Below are positions 17,812 to 27,339 of a stretch of DNA of 64,000 nt, in pieces; position 1 is the stretch's first letter; each line of letters begins with the position of its first letter. The DNA is from Chryseobacterium luquanense (GTDB taxonomy: Bacteria > Bacteroidota > Bacteroidia > Flavobacteriales > Weeksellaceae). The stretch lies in NCBI RefSeq assembly GCF_026460945.1, contig NZ_JAOVZV010000008.1, forward strand, positions 62,001-126,000, written 5' to 3'. The notes under the pieces are model-generated. The model was given only the letters and a program-made list of their open reading frames with translations, was not told where the DNA came from and did not search any database. The position numbers and the translations under genes were made by a program.

Positions 17812-17992
17812 TTTATTCTAGGATTAATGATTAAATAAGGTTTTATTTATGGATTCGAAATTAATCATAAAAACATATACATTACAAGTTTAGCTGGGTT
17901 CAATTTATAAATTTTTACCTTATTTTTTTTGATGAAGTCTTTTATTAATATAAAGAACTAAACTAAAATTGTTTATTATAAATAGTTTTCCT

Positions 17993-18000
17993 TATTTTTG
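17993..18000 (+). promoter_or_regulatory. -7 promoter box TATTTTTG for TPR/AraC gene
   Basis: TAnnTTTG match 24 bases before the ATG at 18025. It overlaps the TTG at 17998, ruling that out as start. Confidence 0.55.
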
Positions 18001-18024
18001 AATAAAATTCTCAGAAAATATCTG

Positions 18025-19737
18025 ATGATAAAAAAGGTTATTTTATTTTTGTACTGCTTCATTGCAGTCTTAGCATATTCGCAGGACTATTCATCACTTC
18101 AAGAGAAATACTCTACTTATGAAGAAAATGATTCTAGAGCTCTTGTGTATGTTAATCGTTACATCAAAGTTGCAAAATCTGAAAAAAACTACTCAGAATT
18201 ATTTCAAGCTTACAAAGATGCTTACAGATTTTCCGAAAATCAAAAAATGAAGTATGCAGATAGTGCCATTGCGGCTGCAAAAAATTCAGGAGATTCTGAG
18301 TTGATTGGTAGTGCATTTCTCACTAAAGGTTCAATTTACTATTTTAATCAAAGAAAATTTCAATTTGCTCTTGAAGAATATTTAAAGGCATATGAGTATT
18401 TGAAAGATTCTAAAAATGACTATCTAAAATATCGCAATGTTTATTATATCGGTGTAGTTAAAAGTTATTTGGGATACTATGCTGAAGCTTTGAAAATATT
18501 TGAAGAATGTATTGATTTTTTTGAACCTAAATCCAGTGGTGATATTCATGACAATCAAATTTATAATAACACGAAAGGGTACTTAAACTCATTGCACCAG
18601 GCAATTATTTGCTATCAGATGTTAGGAAATGATAAAAAAGCTAATGAACTCCTTGATTTGGCTTTGAAAAAGACACCAAAAACTAAAGATTTCTATCTAG
18701 AAGAAAGTTACTTCAAAAAAAGCTTGGGAGTTTCAGAATTCAAGAAGAAGAAGTATACCTCTGCAATTTTGTATTTTGATCAAGCTATTACGGAAATTAA
18801 AAAAGTAGATGATTTTACTTGGGCATCGTATATATATTTCTATAAAGGAAAGAGTTATGAACTTTTAGGTGATCAAAAACTTGAAATAGAAAATTACAAG
18901 AAAGTAGATTCTATTTTTAACAAAAACAAATTTATTCTTCCTGAGCTTAGAAGCAATTATGAAGAATTGATTGAATTTTATAAAAAAGATAACAATCATA
19001 AAGAAGAATTATATTATACCAACCAGCTTCTAAAGGCAGACAGTGTAATTGCTTCAGATTTCAAACATCTTTCAACCCGTATTTATAAAGAATATGATAC
19101 GAAGATGCTTCTCGAGACAAAAGAAAATTTAGAAAAGACAAATTCATATAGTAAATTATTGATATTTATTTGTCTTGCAATTATTACAGCTTTGGGATTT
19201 GTTGTGTATTACAGAGTAAGAAAGCAAAAAAATATCCAAAAAACTTACGAAGACTTACTTGTAAAACTTGAAGAAGCAAGCAAAACTGTACCTGTCTCAA
19301 TTCCGGTTAAAGTTGAAGTTATAGAACCGACAGACTCTAATGATAAAAGCATTAAGTTTGATAATAGTATTGTAGAAAAGCTTTTGAATGATATTCAGGT
19401 TTTTGAAGCAAATAAAGGATATTTGGAACAAGGCTTAACTCTTAAAAAACTTTCAGAACAATTTAAAACAAATACTTCATACCTTTCTCAGGTTATTAAT
19501 GAATATAAAGGAAGTAATTTTAATACATATATCAATGTTTTAAGAATCAATTTTGCAACACAGAAGATTTATCAGGATAAAGAATGGAGGAAGTATTCTA
19601 TTGAGCATATTGCTTCTGCTGCAGGTTTTAGCAATAGACAAAGTTTTTCTAATATTTTCCTTGAGCATAATGGAATAAGACCTGCTGATTTTATTAAGAA
19701 AAGAATTAAAGAATTAGAAGATCAGAATAATTCTTAA
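18025..19737 (+). CDS. TPR sensor/AraC-type transcriptional regulator with one membrane segment
   Basis: 570 residues from ATG 18025. Signal-anchor MIKKVILFLYCFIAVLAYSQ, then TPR-like helical repeats over about residues 30-350, a single transmembrane helix near 375-395 (LLIFICLAIITALGFVVYY), a short linker, and a cytoplasmic AraC helix-turn-helix at about 455-565 (LTLKKLSEQFKTNTSYLSQV; IEHIASAAGFSNRQSFSNIF). This layout places TPRs in the periplasm and the DNA-binding part in the cytoplasm, as in other flavobacterial membrane-bound regulators. Target genes unknown. Confidence 0.88.
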   Translation: MIKKVILFLYCFIAVLAYSQDYSSLQEKYSTYEENDSRALVYVNRYIKVAKSEKNYSELFQAYKDAYRFSENQKMKYADSAIAAAKNSGDSELIGSAFLTKGSIYYFNQRKFQFALEEYLKAYEYLKDSKNDYLKYRNVYYIGVVKSYLGYYAEALKIFEECIDFFEPKSSGDIHDNQIYNNTKGYLNSLHQAIICYQMLGNDKKANELLDLALKKTPKTKDFYLEESYFKKSLGVSEFKKKKYTSAILYFDQAITEIKKVDDFTWASYIYFYKGKSYELLGDQKLEIENYKKVDSIFNKNKFILPELRSNYEELIEFYKKDNNHKEELYYTNQLLKADSVIASDFKHLSTRIYKEYDTKMLLETKENLEKTNSYSKLLIFICLAIITALGFVVYYRVRKQKNIQKTYEDLLVKLEEASKTVPVSIPVKVEVIEPTDSNDKSIKFDNSIVEKLLNDIQVFEANKGYLEQGLTLKKLSEQFKTNTSYLSQVINEYKGSNFNTYINVLRINFATQKIYQDKEWRKYSIEHIASAAGFSNRQSFSNIFLEHNGIRPADFIKKRIKELEDQNNS

Positions 19738-19770
19738 TTACAGAAAAATAATATAAAGACTCATAAAACG

Positions 19771-19800
19771 AAAAACGAACCTTAATTAAGGTTCGTTTTT
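19771..19800 (+). terminator. Perfect palindromic terminator after TPR/AraC gene
   Basis: 15-bp arms with no mismatch (19771-19785 and 19786-19800), ending in five T and further T-rich sequence. Usable on both strands. Confidence 0.85.
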
Positions 19801-20267
19801 TCTATTAATATAATGTAAATGATGGTGTCTTTTTTTTAAATTGTAGAGAACAGGGTTCTTCTCCCTAGATTGTCAGAACCCTGATGTTCTACATGAAAAC
19901 TGAATGATGAAAAGTTATTATATATGAATGATTAAGTGTCTCGTTTTATCTTTAACAAATATATAATCATAAAATCTCATTAACAACTTATTGTGGGGGG
20001 TATTTATAAATATTGACATAAAAATTATAAACTCTAATTAAGAATATTAATGTTAATTAATTGTTTATCAGGGTTTTATATTTGTTATTTTGTGAAATTA
20101 TTTTACTTAGTTATTGTACTTTTAATAATACTAAAAAAAGTATTTTTGTTCGATTTTGTTTAAAAATATAAAATGAAACTGAAACTTAATAATGAAATAA
20201 ATAAAGATTGTTGAAAATTGTAATCAAATTATCTTTATATAAACTTTAGATGAATTATAAAATAAAA
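19801..20267. other. Gene-free AT-rich stretch with one imperfect inverted repeat
   Basis: No supported gene. An imperfect inverted repeat lies at 19843-19859 and 19874-19892 (gggttct/agaaccc core, with gtaga/tctac ends). The rest is AT-rich with no conserved element I can name. Confidence 0.5.
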
Positions 20268-20294
20268 AAAGCGAGGTAATATTTACTTCGCTTT
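20268..20294 (-). terminator. Terminator of the small membrane protein gene
   Basis: Stem aaagcgaggtaa with ttacttcgcttt (one G-U pair), loop tatt. On the minus strand it ends in T-rich sequence, 25 bases after the stop at 20319. Confidence 0.75.
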
Positions 20295-20318
20295 ATAATT
20301 TTAATTTTATAGATAAAT

Positions 20319-20820
<502 letters not shown>

Positions 20821-21591
20821 TTAAGAAAGATTCTTCTGAGAATCGCCGAAGAAAAAAGGTTTAAGTATATCTTCAAAATTATAAAGCCCTTTTGAGTAAT
20901 TTTTTAAATGTTTTGCAACAAAAAGCGCACCGCTTCCAAATGCTTCCCGAGAAATAGATTCATGAACTAAACGCACTGTTTGATAAGGGAATCCAAAGAT
21001 TACCTCATGTTTTCCTACAATTCCTCCAGCTCTTACAGAATTAATGTTGGCTTCTTCAATGTCTAAAGTTTCAGCAATTTTTATTGCAGTTCCGGAAACA
21101 CCAGATTTAGCTTTAAAATGCTCTTCAACGACTTCAATATCAACATTTGGTGCAATATTTTTAAGAAGACTTGCCGCAAATAATAAATAATTGACTCCCA
21201 AAGTTATATTAGGTGACCAAAATACTGTATTTGTTTTTGCCAATTCATTTAAAAGTTGTTGTTCTTGAGTTCCGTAATGAGAAATTGCAGAGATTATTTT
21301 TATTTTCTTTTCGGATGCAATTTTTCCATATTTATAAATGCTTTCAGTTGAGGAAAAATCGATGATAATATCTACAGGATAGTCTGTGAAAAATTCACTG
21401 AGATTTACATTTTGCTCTGAATGAATTTCTGCTTTATCGGTGGAATCCGAATCAAGAAAATCTTTAGCAGAAGAATTTTTCATATTTTTACTGCTCCTTA
21501 AAACCCATTCAAGAGTGAAATCTGGGTTTTGTAATATTACATTTGCTACTGCTTTTCCTGCTTTTCCAAATCCTATTAAACCTATTTTCAT
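20821..21591 (-). CDS. dapB: 4-hydroxy-tetrahydrodipicolinate reductase
   Basis: 256 residues. Rossmann nucleotide-binding motif IGLIGFGKAGKAVANVI at the N-terminus. DIIIDFSSTES, then WSPNITLGVNYLL and EVVEEHFKAKSGVSGTAIKIAE match the family catalytic region (the usual HHxxKxDxPSGTA appears here as EEHFKAKSGVSGTA, keeping Lys and GTA). It reduces hydroxy-tetrahydrodipicolinate with NAD(P)H in lysine and diaminopimelate synthesis, cytoplasmic. A possible short leader with a hairpin lies about 210 bases upstream (21801-21829). Confidence 0.88.
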   Translation of the reverse strand: MKIGLIGFGKAGKAVANVILQNPDFTLEWVLRSSKNMKNSSAKDFLDSDSTDKAEIHSEQNVNLSEFFTDYPVDIIIDFSSTESIYKYGKIASEKKIKIISAISHYGTQEQQLLNELAKTNTVFWSPNITLGVNYLLFAASLLKNIAPNVDIEVVEEHFKAKSGVSGTAIKIAETLDIEEANINSVRAGGIVGKHEVIFGFPYQTVRLVHESISREAFGSGALFVAKHLKNYSKGLYNFEDILKPFFFGDSQKNLS

Positions 21592-22306
21592 AATTAAAAT
21601 TTTGTAGAGTTAGTAATTTCTTTTTTGTAAGATAGGCATTTTATTTTTTTACTATGTTTATAGCATGACCGATTTACACAATGGGGCAGAAAGTAGTAAA
21701 GTTCAGATTTGAAGAAAATTTCGAATAGTAATGAATGATAAATTCAATGTAATGATTAAAGAAATACTGTGTTTAAAGCACTTTAGACTTATTATAAAAA
21801 TTAAACCCTCCCTAAAAAGGAGGGTTTAATAAAAACACAAATGATGAAAAAAAAATTTTCATTTCAAATATAGGCAAATTTTTTAGATTAGGCTAAATTA
21901 TTTATCAAAAAGTAAATATTTATTTTTGATACAATTAAGATGATGTTATTTCAAAATATAAAAAATCATGAATTAAGACAATAGTTTTGTAAATTTTAAA
22001 ACTTTAATTTTAAATAGGCAAAGTTTAAATACTTGTGATTCAAATCATAGATTTGTGATTAAAGTCTTGCAAATTTGAATATTGGCAAGATTTATGCTAT
22101 GATTTTTCAATTCTTGTTTAAATTCTAAATAAAAGTTATTTATTGCATAATATACTGATATAATTCATCATAGATATTATTGTAAGAATACAAATTTTAG
22201 AATGGTGAATTTTCATTATATCGTAAGGTATATATTGAATTTGTGTTAAAATTTACCAGAAATATTAAACATAGAATTGATTAATGTAAAACAACCCAAA
22301 TGATCA
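21592..22306. other. Gene-free AT-rich stretch upstream of dapB
   Basis: Holds the hairpin at 21801-21829 and a TATATTTG box on the minus strand at 21865-21872; the remainder (21900-22306) is very AT-rich with no supported gene. Confidence 0.5.
21801..21829 (-). terminator. Isolated hairpin with U-run upstream of dapB (possible attenuator)
   Basis: Perfect 11-bp stem ttaaaccctcc/ggagggtttaa, 7-base loop. On the minus strand it is followed by TTTTTAT. No coding gene ends here on either strand, so it would stop a short transcript reading towards dapB. Confidence 0.6.
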
Positions 22307-22402
22307 ATGAAAAAACAATTAATTCTAAAGATTGAAAGTTTCTTAGAAAACTATAAAGTATTCAATCAATTCCGTTCAAATAAATCAATAATATCACTCT
22401 AA
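22307..22402 (+). CDS. Possible 31-codon small ORF upstream of the hypothetical gene
   Basis: ATG at 22307, TAA at 22400-22402, giving MKKQLILKIESFLENYKVFN and eleven more residues. It lies 16 bases before the next gene on the same strand, so the two could share a transcript. No homologue is recognised and it may be chance. Confidence 0.3.
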   Translation: MKKQLILKIESFLENYKVFNQFRSNKSIISL

Positions 22403-22418
22403 ATAAAGGTTAAGATTA

Positions 22419-23021
22419 ATGAAGCCTAAAAAAGTTCCAGGAATTCCTTCACAGGTGAAAGGAGGTTTTCATGATACAGAAAGCATACACAAAATTCATA
22501 ATAATCAGGAAATTGATTCAAAATTTGATATTCTTAAAGAAAAATTTTTTGACATAAATAAATGGGGAGATTACTGTAAACAAGGTTCAATAGAATTTAC
22601 TCTTTGCGATTCTTCGGGAAATGTTGTTCATAGAATCCCCCAAATAGGTGATTATATTAAAATTCTGCTTGCAAAAATTAGCAATCCTAAAATAGAAGAT
22701 TATCAATGGGTACAAATTGATATGATTGACAAGAGTAATCCTGATCGTTTGATGATTCAATGCAGACCTTCAAAATTGCCCGGAAATAATTTTGCCGGAA
22801 AAACGATTCATTTTTATGCTGCAGGATCTTCTTCTACATTTGTTATTTCTAAAGGTAAAGATTATATCAAAATGGCAATTTATGGCAGAAATGAAAGCCC
22901 AAATAAGAATACAGACTTTTTAAGCAGTATTAAAAATAGCTTTATTGCATTAGGCGGGATGGCTGGTTCTTCCAAAATTCAATGGCAATGTCTCGCAGAT
23001 GGATTAATCGGCGAAAAATAA
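22419..23021 (+). CDS. Hypothetical protein, unrecognised
   Basis: 200 residues, no signal peptide or membrane helix. The middle part has phrases suggestive of a beta-rich domain (GSIEFTLCDSSGNVVHRIPQIGDYIKI and DYQWVQIDMID), and a Gly-rich C-terminal end (FIALGGMAGSSKIQWQCLADGL) may form a short hydrophobic helix. I do not recognise the family. Monocistronic or preceded by a 31-codon ORF; closed by a clear terminator. Confidence 0.65.
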   Translation: MKPKKVPGIPSQVKGGFHDTESIHKIHNNQEIDSKFDILKEKFFDINKWGDYCKQGSIEFTLCDSSGNVVHRIPQIGDYIKILLAKISNPKIEDYQWVQIDMIDKSNPDRLMIQCRPSKLPGNNFAGKTIHFYAAGSSSTFVISKGKDYIKMAIYGRNESPNKNTDFLSSIKNSFIALGGMAGSSKIQWQCLADGLIGEK

Positions 23022-23080
23022 ATACCACATTTTACAACATGGATTAATATAAGCACACATTTTGCTTCTATATCAAAGAA

Positions 23081-23111
23081 AAACAACATAATTGTTTTAT
23101 GTTGTTTTTTT
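23081..23111 (+). terminator. Rho-independent terminator
   Basis: Perfect 11-bp stem aaacaacataa/ttatgttgttt, loop ttgtt, followed by T residues to 23111. Confidence 0.85.
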
Positions 23112-23135
23112 GTATTTAATTATAAATCAATTTAT

Positions 23136-23393
23136 ATGAATGTCGAAGTTTTAGGTTTGGTTGCAGGAGGTTTAACTTCAATTGCGTCAATGCCACAATT
23201 AATTAAAGTCATTAAGACCAAAAACGTAGAAGATATTTCCTGGTTGATGGTTGTTATTTTGATTGTTGGGCTTTCGCTTTGGGTTTGGTATGGTATTGAA
23301 CAATATGAATTACCAATTATCTTATCAAATGCTTTTGCAGTTTTAGTGAATCTTAGCTTATTTATATGTTATTTAATTTTTAGAGAAAAATAA
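23136..23393 (+). CDS. SemiSWEET (PQ-loop) sugar transporter
   Basis: 85 residues, the length of a bacterial SemiSWEET. Three transmembrane helices with the PQ motif in SIASMPQLIKVIKTKNVEDIS (first loop, residues about 17-37), a WLMVVILIVGLSLWVWYG helix and a last helix containing NAFAVLVNLSLFICYLIF. These proteins dimerise and move sugars down their gradient across the inner membrane; the substrate is not determinable. Confidence 0.9.
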   Translation: MNVEVLGLVAGGLTSIASMPQLIKVIKTKNVEDISWLMVVILIVGLSLWVWYGIEQYELPIILSNAFAVLVNLSLFICYLIFREK

Positions 23394-23578
23394 TATTACT
23401 TTAATAAATATAGAAGGAATTTTAATTAACATCAGTAAGTAAGAATATTCTGATCATTAAACTCATGAAAAAGTAATTTATGATTAAGGTCATAAAATAA
23501 GATTTTTTAACTTCATAGTTTTGATTCATAGATAAGTATCAATCCAGATTTATATCTATGTTTTTAACTCAAGTTTTA

Positions 23579-23606
23579 GGCTGTCAATTTATTGGCGGTC
23601 TTTTTT
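23579..23606 (+). terminator. Rho-independent terminator downstream of SemiSWEET
   Basis: ggctgtc (23579-23585) pairs with ggcggtc (23594-23600) using G-U pairs, followed by six T. It lies 186 bases after the SemiSWEET stop. Confidence 0.6.
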
Positions 23607-23689
23607 ATTCTCTTAAATTAAGATTTTAAATGATACCACAGATTTAATTGTGGCAAAAGTTTTGTTTATACAATCTCAAAATATTATTT

Positions 23690-24013
23690 ATGAAAAATTC
23701 AGTAAAAATAGCTTTAGGAATTGTTACAGGTGGAGTTTTAATTTTTTTAAATCAAAAAAGAAAACAGAGAAAAAATAAAGGAGAAATTTTTACTGCGCCC
23801 GATGGAAACCAATATAAAGAAAATCAAATGTACAGAACTTCAGAAGGTGAAGTTTTTAGAAACGGTAAGAAAATGCGTGTTCAAGTTCCGGTAAATTCTT
23901 CTCGCAATCAAAGTAAAGTTGATTCAAATTTTAATAATCAACATTTAAATGAAAGTTTTAATTCTTCGAAAAATAATGTTACTTATCATCAAAGAGGAGA
24001 CAGACACCAATAA
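23690..24013 (+). CDS. Small membrane-anchored hypothetical protein
   Basis: 107 residues from ATG 23690; an earlier in-frame Met at 23648 lies in AT-rich non-coding-like sequence. One N-terminal hydrophobic helix (VKIALGIVTGGVLIFLN, residues about 5-21), a basic stretch KRKQRKNK, then a compact segment GEIFTAPDGNQYKENQMYRT, and a Ser/Asn/Gln-rich disordered tail. No family recognised. It is likely a single-pass inner-membrane protein with a cytoplasmic tail. Confidence 0.65.
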   Translation: MKNSVKIALGIVTGGVLIFLNQKRKQRKNKGEIFTAPDGNQYKENQMYRTSEGEVFRNGKKMRVQVPVNSSRNQSKVDSNFNNQHLNESFNSSKNNVTYHQRGDRHQ

Positions 24014-24016
24014 GTT

Positions 24017-24454
24017 TTAGCAATCATTAGCGTTGTAATTGGCTTTCTCCAGTTCATCTTCCATTTTTTCGATCTCAGCTTTAGTTTGTTTCATTTTTTG
24101 TAAGCTGACTTTAAGTTGCTTTTTTCCGTCCGGAGAAATCCATAAACCTTGAAGATTGACTGAATTACGTTTTAGTAACATCAATCCAGTATTATAATGC
24201 TCAACAAAAGTATATTGTTGAGCTTTTTCAGAAAAAGTAGTGTCGAGAAGAATCCAATTTCCGCTTTTATTATCTGTGTATTTGTAAATTCCCGAAGCAA
24301 TAATATTCGGACAACCCGTTTCTTCAATTTTTAAATAAAAGGAAATATTTATCTTCCCGTCAATAGTTCCTACATATTTTTCTTGAGCTAAAATCTGTTG
24401 CGCATTAAGAATTAATGAAGAAAATACTAAAATTAAGGTTGTAATAATTTTCAT
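24017..24454 (-). CDS. Secreted hypothetical protein following the serine hydrolase
   Basis: 145 residues. Signal peptide MKIITTLILVFSSLILNAQQ, then a beta-rich domain (YVGTIDGKINISFYLKIEE, later LQGLWISPDGKKQLKVSL) and a charged helical end EIEKMEDELEKA. It starts one base after the stop of the frameshifted serine hydrolase, so the two were probably one operon. Function unknown; exported. Confidence 0.7.
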   Translation of the reverse strand: MKIITTLILVFSSLILNAQQILAQEKYVGTIDGKINISFYLKIEETGCPNIIASGIYKYTDNKSGNWILLDTTFSEKAQQYTFVEHYNTGLMLLKRNSVNLQGLWISPDGKKQLKVSLQKMKQTKAEIEKMEDELEKANYNANDC

Positions 24455-24455
24455 A

Positions 24456-25834
24456 TTATTCTTTTTTAAATGTTATTTTATTTTTTCCTTGTTCGAAAAA
24501 CATTTCTGATTTTTCAGGATTAAAAGTTAATCTAAGTCCGGCTTGATCAAAAGTAAATAAATTATTCTCAAAAGATTCTGTTGCAAATTTACCCTGACCT
24601 TCTCCTTGAGCAAACAAAGTATTATTTTCTTTCGTAATAGTAATCTTTATTGGAAATTTTTCTGATGAATAAACTCCCGAAAATTCTAAATCTGCCGAAG
24701 TATAAGTAAATTTTTTAAAATTGGTACTAATAATTTTTTCATTGTTAAGAATTTTTCTCACAATCGACAAAGAAAAGCTACTTTTAGAAGTTTCTATGTT
24801 TTGTAAAAGTATAATTGTGTGATCTTTGGATAAATTTCTTTCTATGTAGGTAAGATAACCTGACCAACTTCCAGAGTGAGCCACTACCATATCGTTATTT
24901 TGTGATGTGCAACTTGCCACCCAAAACCATAATCGGTTAATTTTCCGTTATTCAGTTTTGCTCCCTGAAATATAATTGATTTATCTTTTTCATTAACCAA
25001 TTTGTCGGTGTACAAACTTCTGTCCCATTTTAATAGATCGTCAGTAGTAGAATTTACCATTCCGTAACCAACAATTCCGTCAAGATAATAAGACAAATAA
25101 GATTTTCCTAAAACATCAGGTGAAACGATAAATACAAAATCATTTTCAATAAATCCTTTGGCATAATTTTCTACAACTTTTGGCTGAAATCTGCTTCTGT
25201 AAACAAACGTATTTTTCATTCCTAAAGGTTTGAAAATTTTTGTTTCCAAATAATCCCCAAAAGTCTGCCCTGAAACTTTTTCTATAATGTAACCTAAAAG
25301 TGCATAGCCTGTATTGCTGTATTCATATTTTTCATTAGGTTGAAAATTTATTTCAGGTTTATATTTTGCAAATTCTGAAATAATATCATTGTTTGTTGCA
25401 ATTTTTTTCTTGTCCCAATTCTTAGAAAATAAATTGATATAATCGGAAAGACCGCCTGTGTGATTCAGCAGATTTCTTACCGTAATATTTTTGTAAAACG
25501 AAAGCTCAGGAATATATTTGGAAATAGGATCATCATATTTTAGTTTTCCCTGCTTTTCAAGTAAAACAATTCCCATTGCAGTAAATTGTTTGGAGACCGA
25601 AGCCAATTCGAAAATCGTAGTATTATTCAGAAGTCTTTTCGATTCATAATCTGCCACTCCAAAACTTTTCTGAAAAATAATCTTTCCTTTTTCGGCTATT
25701 AAAACATTTCCATTAAATGTTTTGTCTTCATATTTTTTTGTGAAAAGGCTGTCTAATTTTGCCGTTTTATTTTTGTCTTGAGCATTGGCGCAAACTGTGA
25801 TTGAAATTAATATGGGAAGGAGGAACTTATTCAT
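24456..25834 (-). pseudogene. Secreted class C beta-lactamase-like serine hydrolase, frameshifted
   Basis: The 5' frame (24884-25834) has a signal peptide, the catalytic SxxK as SVSK in ELASVSKQFTAMG, YSNTGYALLGYIIE (YxN motif) and LLNHTGGL, and runs into a stop just after GFGWQVA. The 3' frame resumes at once with NNDMVVAHSGSWSGYLTY, supplying the third HxG (KTG-like) motif, and continues to 24456. Adding one A to the A4 run (T4 at 24898-24901) joins them into a normal protein of about 458 residues. Without it the enzyme lacks its third active-site motif. Real decay or base error cannot be told apart here. Confidence 0.8.
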
Positions 25835-26014
25835 TATTTAAATTGAGTTTTAGAAATATTTATTTTCACTAAAATGTGATTTTTTAAAGATAAATGTTTT
25901 ATTAATTGCTTTAGATAATTTGTCGTCTGTTTGAATGATTTGTTGCAAACTTATTCATAAAAAGCTAAATTTTACCTTGGCTTATTTTTTGAATCTCTCA
26001 ATTAAATTATAATC

Positions 26015-26722
26015 ATGTTTTTATCTGCATTTTTAAGTTTCAGCTGGAAAGAATTATTTCTGGGAACAGAAGACTGGGGTTTCCTTTTGGAAATTGTTCT
26101 TAGAACAGTCATCATGTTTCTCACCATTATTATAAGTCTTCGTGTTTTAGGAAAAAGGGGAGTGAAGCAACTTTCTATTTTTGAATTGGTTGTGATTATC
26201 GGTTTAGGTTCTGCAGCTGGAGATCCGATGTTTTATAAAGAAGTCGGAATTGTCTCTTCTATGATTGTTTTCATAGTAATCATCATACTTTATTCAACAA
26301 TAACCTTGCTAATCGGAAGATTTAAAAAACTTGAAAATCTGTTTGAAGGAAAAGCAATTTGCTTAATTGAAAATGGAGTTTTTGCTATTGATAATTTTAA
26401 AAAGGAAAATTTAGGAAGCGATGAGTTTTTTGCTGAGTTAAGAGTGAAAAGTATTTCGCATTTAGGTCAGATTGAATTTGCAATTGAAGAAGTTTCCGGA
26501 GAAATAAGTGTATTTTTCTTTGAAGACGAAAAGGTGAAATTTGGACTTCCTATTATGCTTAATTCTTTAGATCATCCGATTCAAAATATTCACATTTCAG
26601 GTCACTATTCGTGTACTTTTTGTGGATTTACTGAAGAAAAAGAAGTTGGTTCTGCAGGAAATTGTAAAAAATGCGGTAAAAAGAATTGGGTTGAAGCCAG
26701 TAATAAGAAAAGAATTAGCTAA
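26015..26722 (+). CDS. DUF421 (YetF-like) membrane protein with C-terminal zinc ribbon
   Basis: 235 residues. Three N-terminal membrane helices (residues about 20-100: VLRTVIMFLTIIISLRVLGKRGVKQLSIFE is the DUF421 signature), followed by the soluble YetF-type domain with FAIDNFKKENLGSDEFFAELR. The C-terminus (about 195-230) has two CxxC pairs, CTFC and CKKC, as a rubredoxin-like zinc ribbon not part of the core DUF421 fold. Function of the family is unclear (linked to stress and spore envelope in Firmicutes). Monocistronic. Confidence 0.85.
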   Translation: MFLSAFLSFSWKELFLGTEDWGFLLEIVLRTVIMFLTIIISLRVLGKRGVKQLSIFELVVIIGLGSAAGDPMFYKEVGIVSSMIVFIVIIILYSTITLLIGRFKKLENLFEGKAICLIENGVFAIDNFKKENLGSDEFFAELRVKSISHLGQIEFAIEEVSGEISVFFFEDEKVKFGLPIMLNSLDHPIQNIHISGHYSCTFCGFTEEKEVGSAGNCKKCGKKNWVEASNKKRIS

Positions 26723-26731
26723 AACAAAAAA

Positions 26732-26751
26732 TCCCTGACCTTCGTCAGGGA
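26732..26751. terminator. Bidirectional terminator between DUF421 and hypothetical gene
   Basis: 8-bp stem tccctgac/gtcaggga with loop cttc; the T-run is best on the minus strand (tttttt at 26726-26731 complement). Confidence 0.75.
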
Positions 26752-26786
26752 AATTTAAAATAGATATATATAATTTGATTTGCCTT

Positions 26787-27203
26787 TTAAATAGCTGCCT
26801 TATGAAAAGATGACTTAAAAAAAGCAGTTGTTTCTTTACCAAAAAGCGATGAAAAAATATTCTGAAATTCGTGAATATATTTACATCTGATTGTATTTCC
26901 GTAGATTTTAAGCCCTTCGACAAGTTTTTTTGAGCTTAAATCAATGTCATATTTTATAAACGACTCTGGTCTTTCGTAGCGAATTTGATGATCTGAAGTA
27001 TAAGTTCTCATGAAACCAAATTTTTCTAACCAATCTTCTGTAATCTTAATAGGATTAATTTTCTCTGCTGATAATGACACACTGTGCAAATCATTCTCAA
27101 TTTTTACAAAATAATCATTGTTATTTTGGTAAATTTCGGTAATTGTAAAAATCTCGTTTTGGTATTCAACCAAATTTTTAATTTTTAGATCAGTAACTTT
27201 CAT
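26787..27203 (-). CDS. Hypothetical protein (MKVTDLKIKNLVEY type)
   Basis: 138 residues from ATG 27203; an upstream in-frame Met at 27269 is less likely. The N-terminal half (KIKNLVEYQNEIFTITEIYQ) reads as a small beta-barrel-like segment, then TEDWLEKFGF and a C-terminal part with FIKYDIDLSSKKLVEGLKIYG and KYIHEFQNIFSSLFG. Similar short proteins occur in flavobacterial genomes and prophages, but I cannot name a function. No signal peptide. Confidence 0.65.
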   Translation of the reverse strand: MKVTDLKIKNLVEYQNEIFTITEIYQNNNDYFVKIENDLHSVSLSAEKINPIKITEDWLEKFGFMRTYTSDHQIRYERPESFIKYDIDLSSKKLVEGLKIYGNTIRCKYIHEFQNIFSSLFGKETTAFFKSSFHKAAI

Positions 27204-27339
27204 ATTATTTTGTAGTGTATTTGTTATTATGGTACGTAAGTTACTATTGGCAAATACTATGCCTTGCATTGTTGGTGTGGTACCTAAAGTTAAATCTGAT
27301 GATTAAATTTTTGTAAATAAATTTTTAATTTAGATAAGA

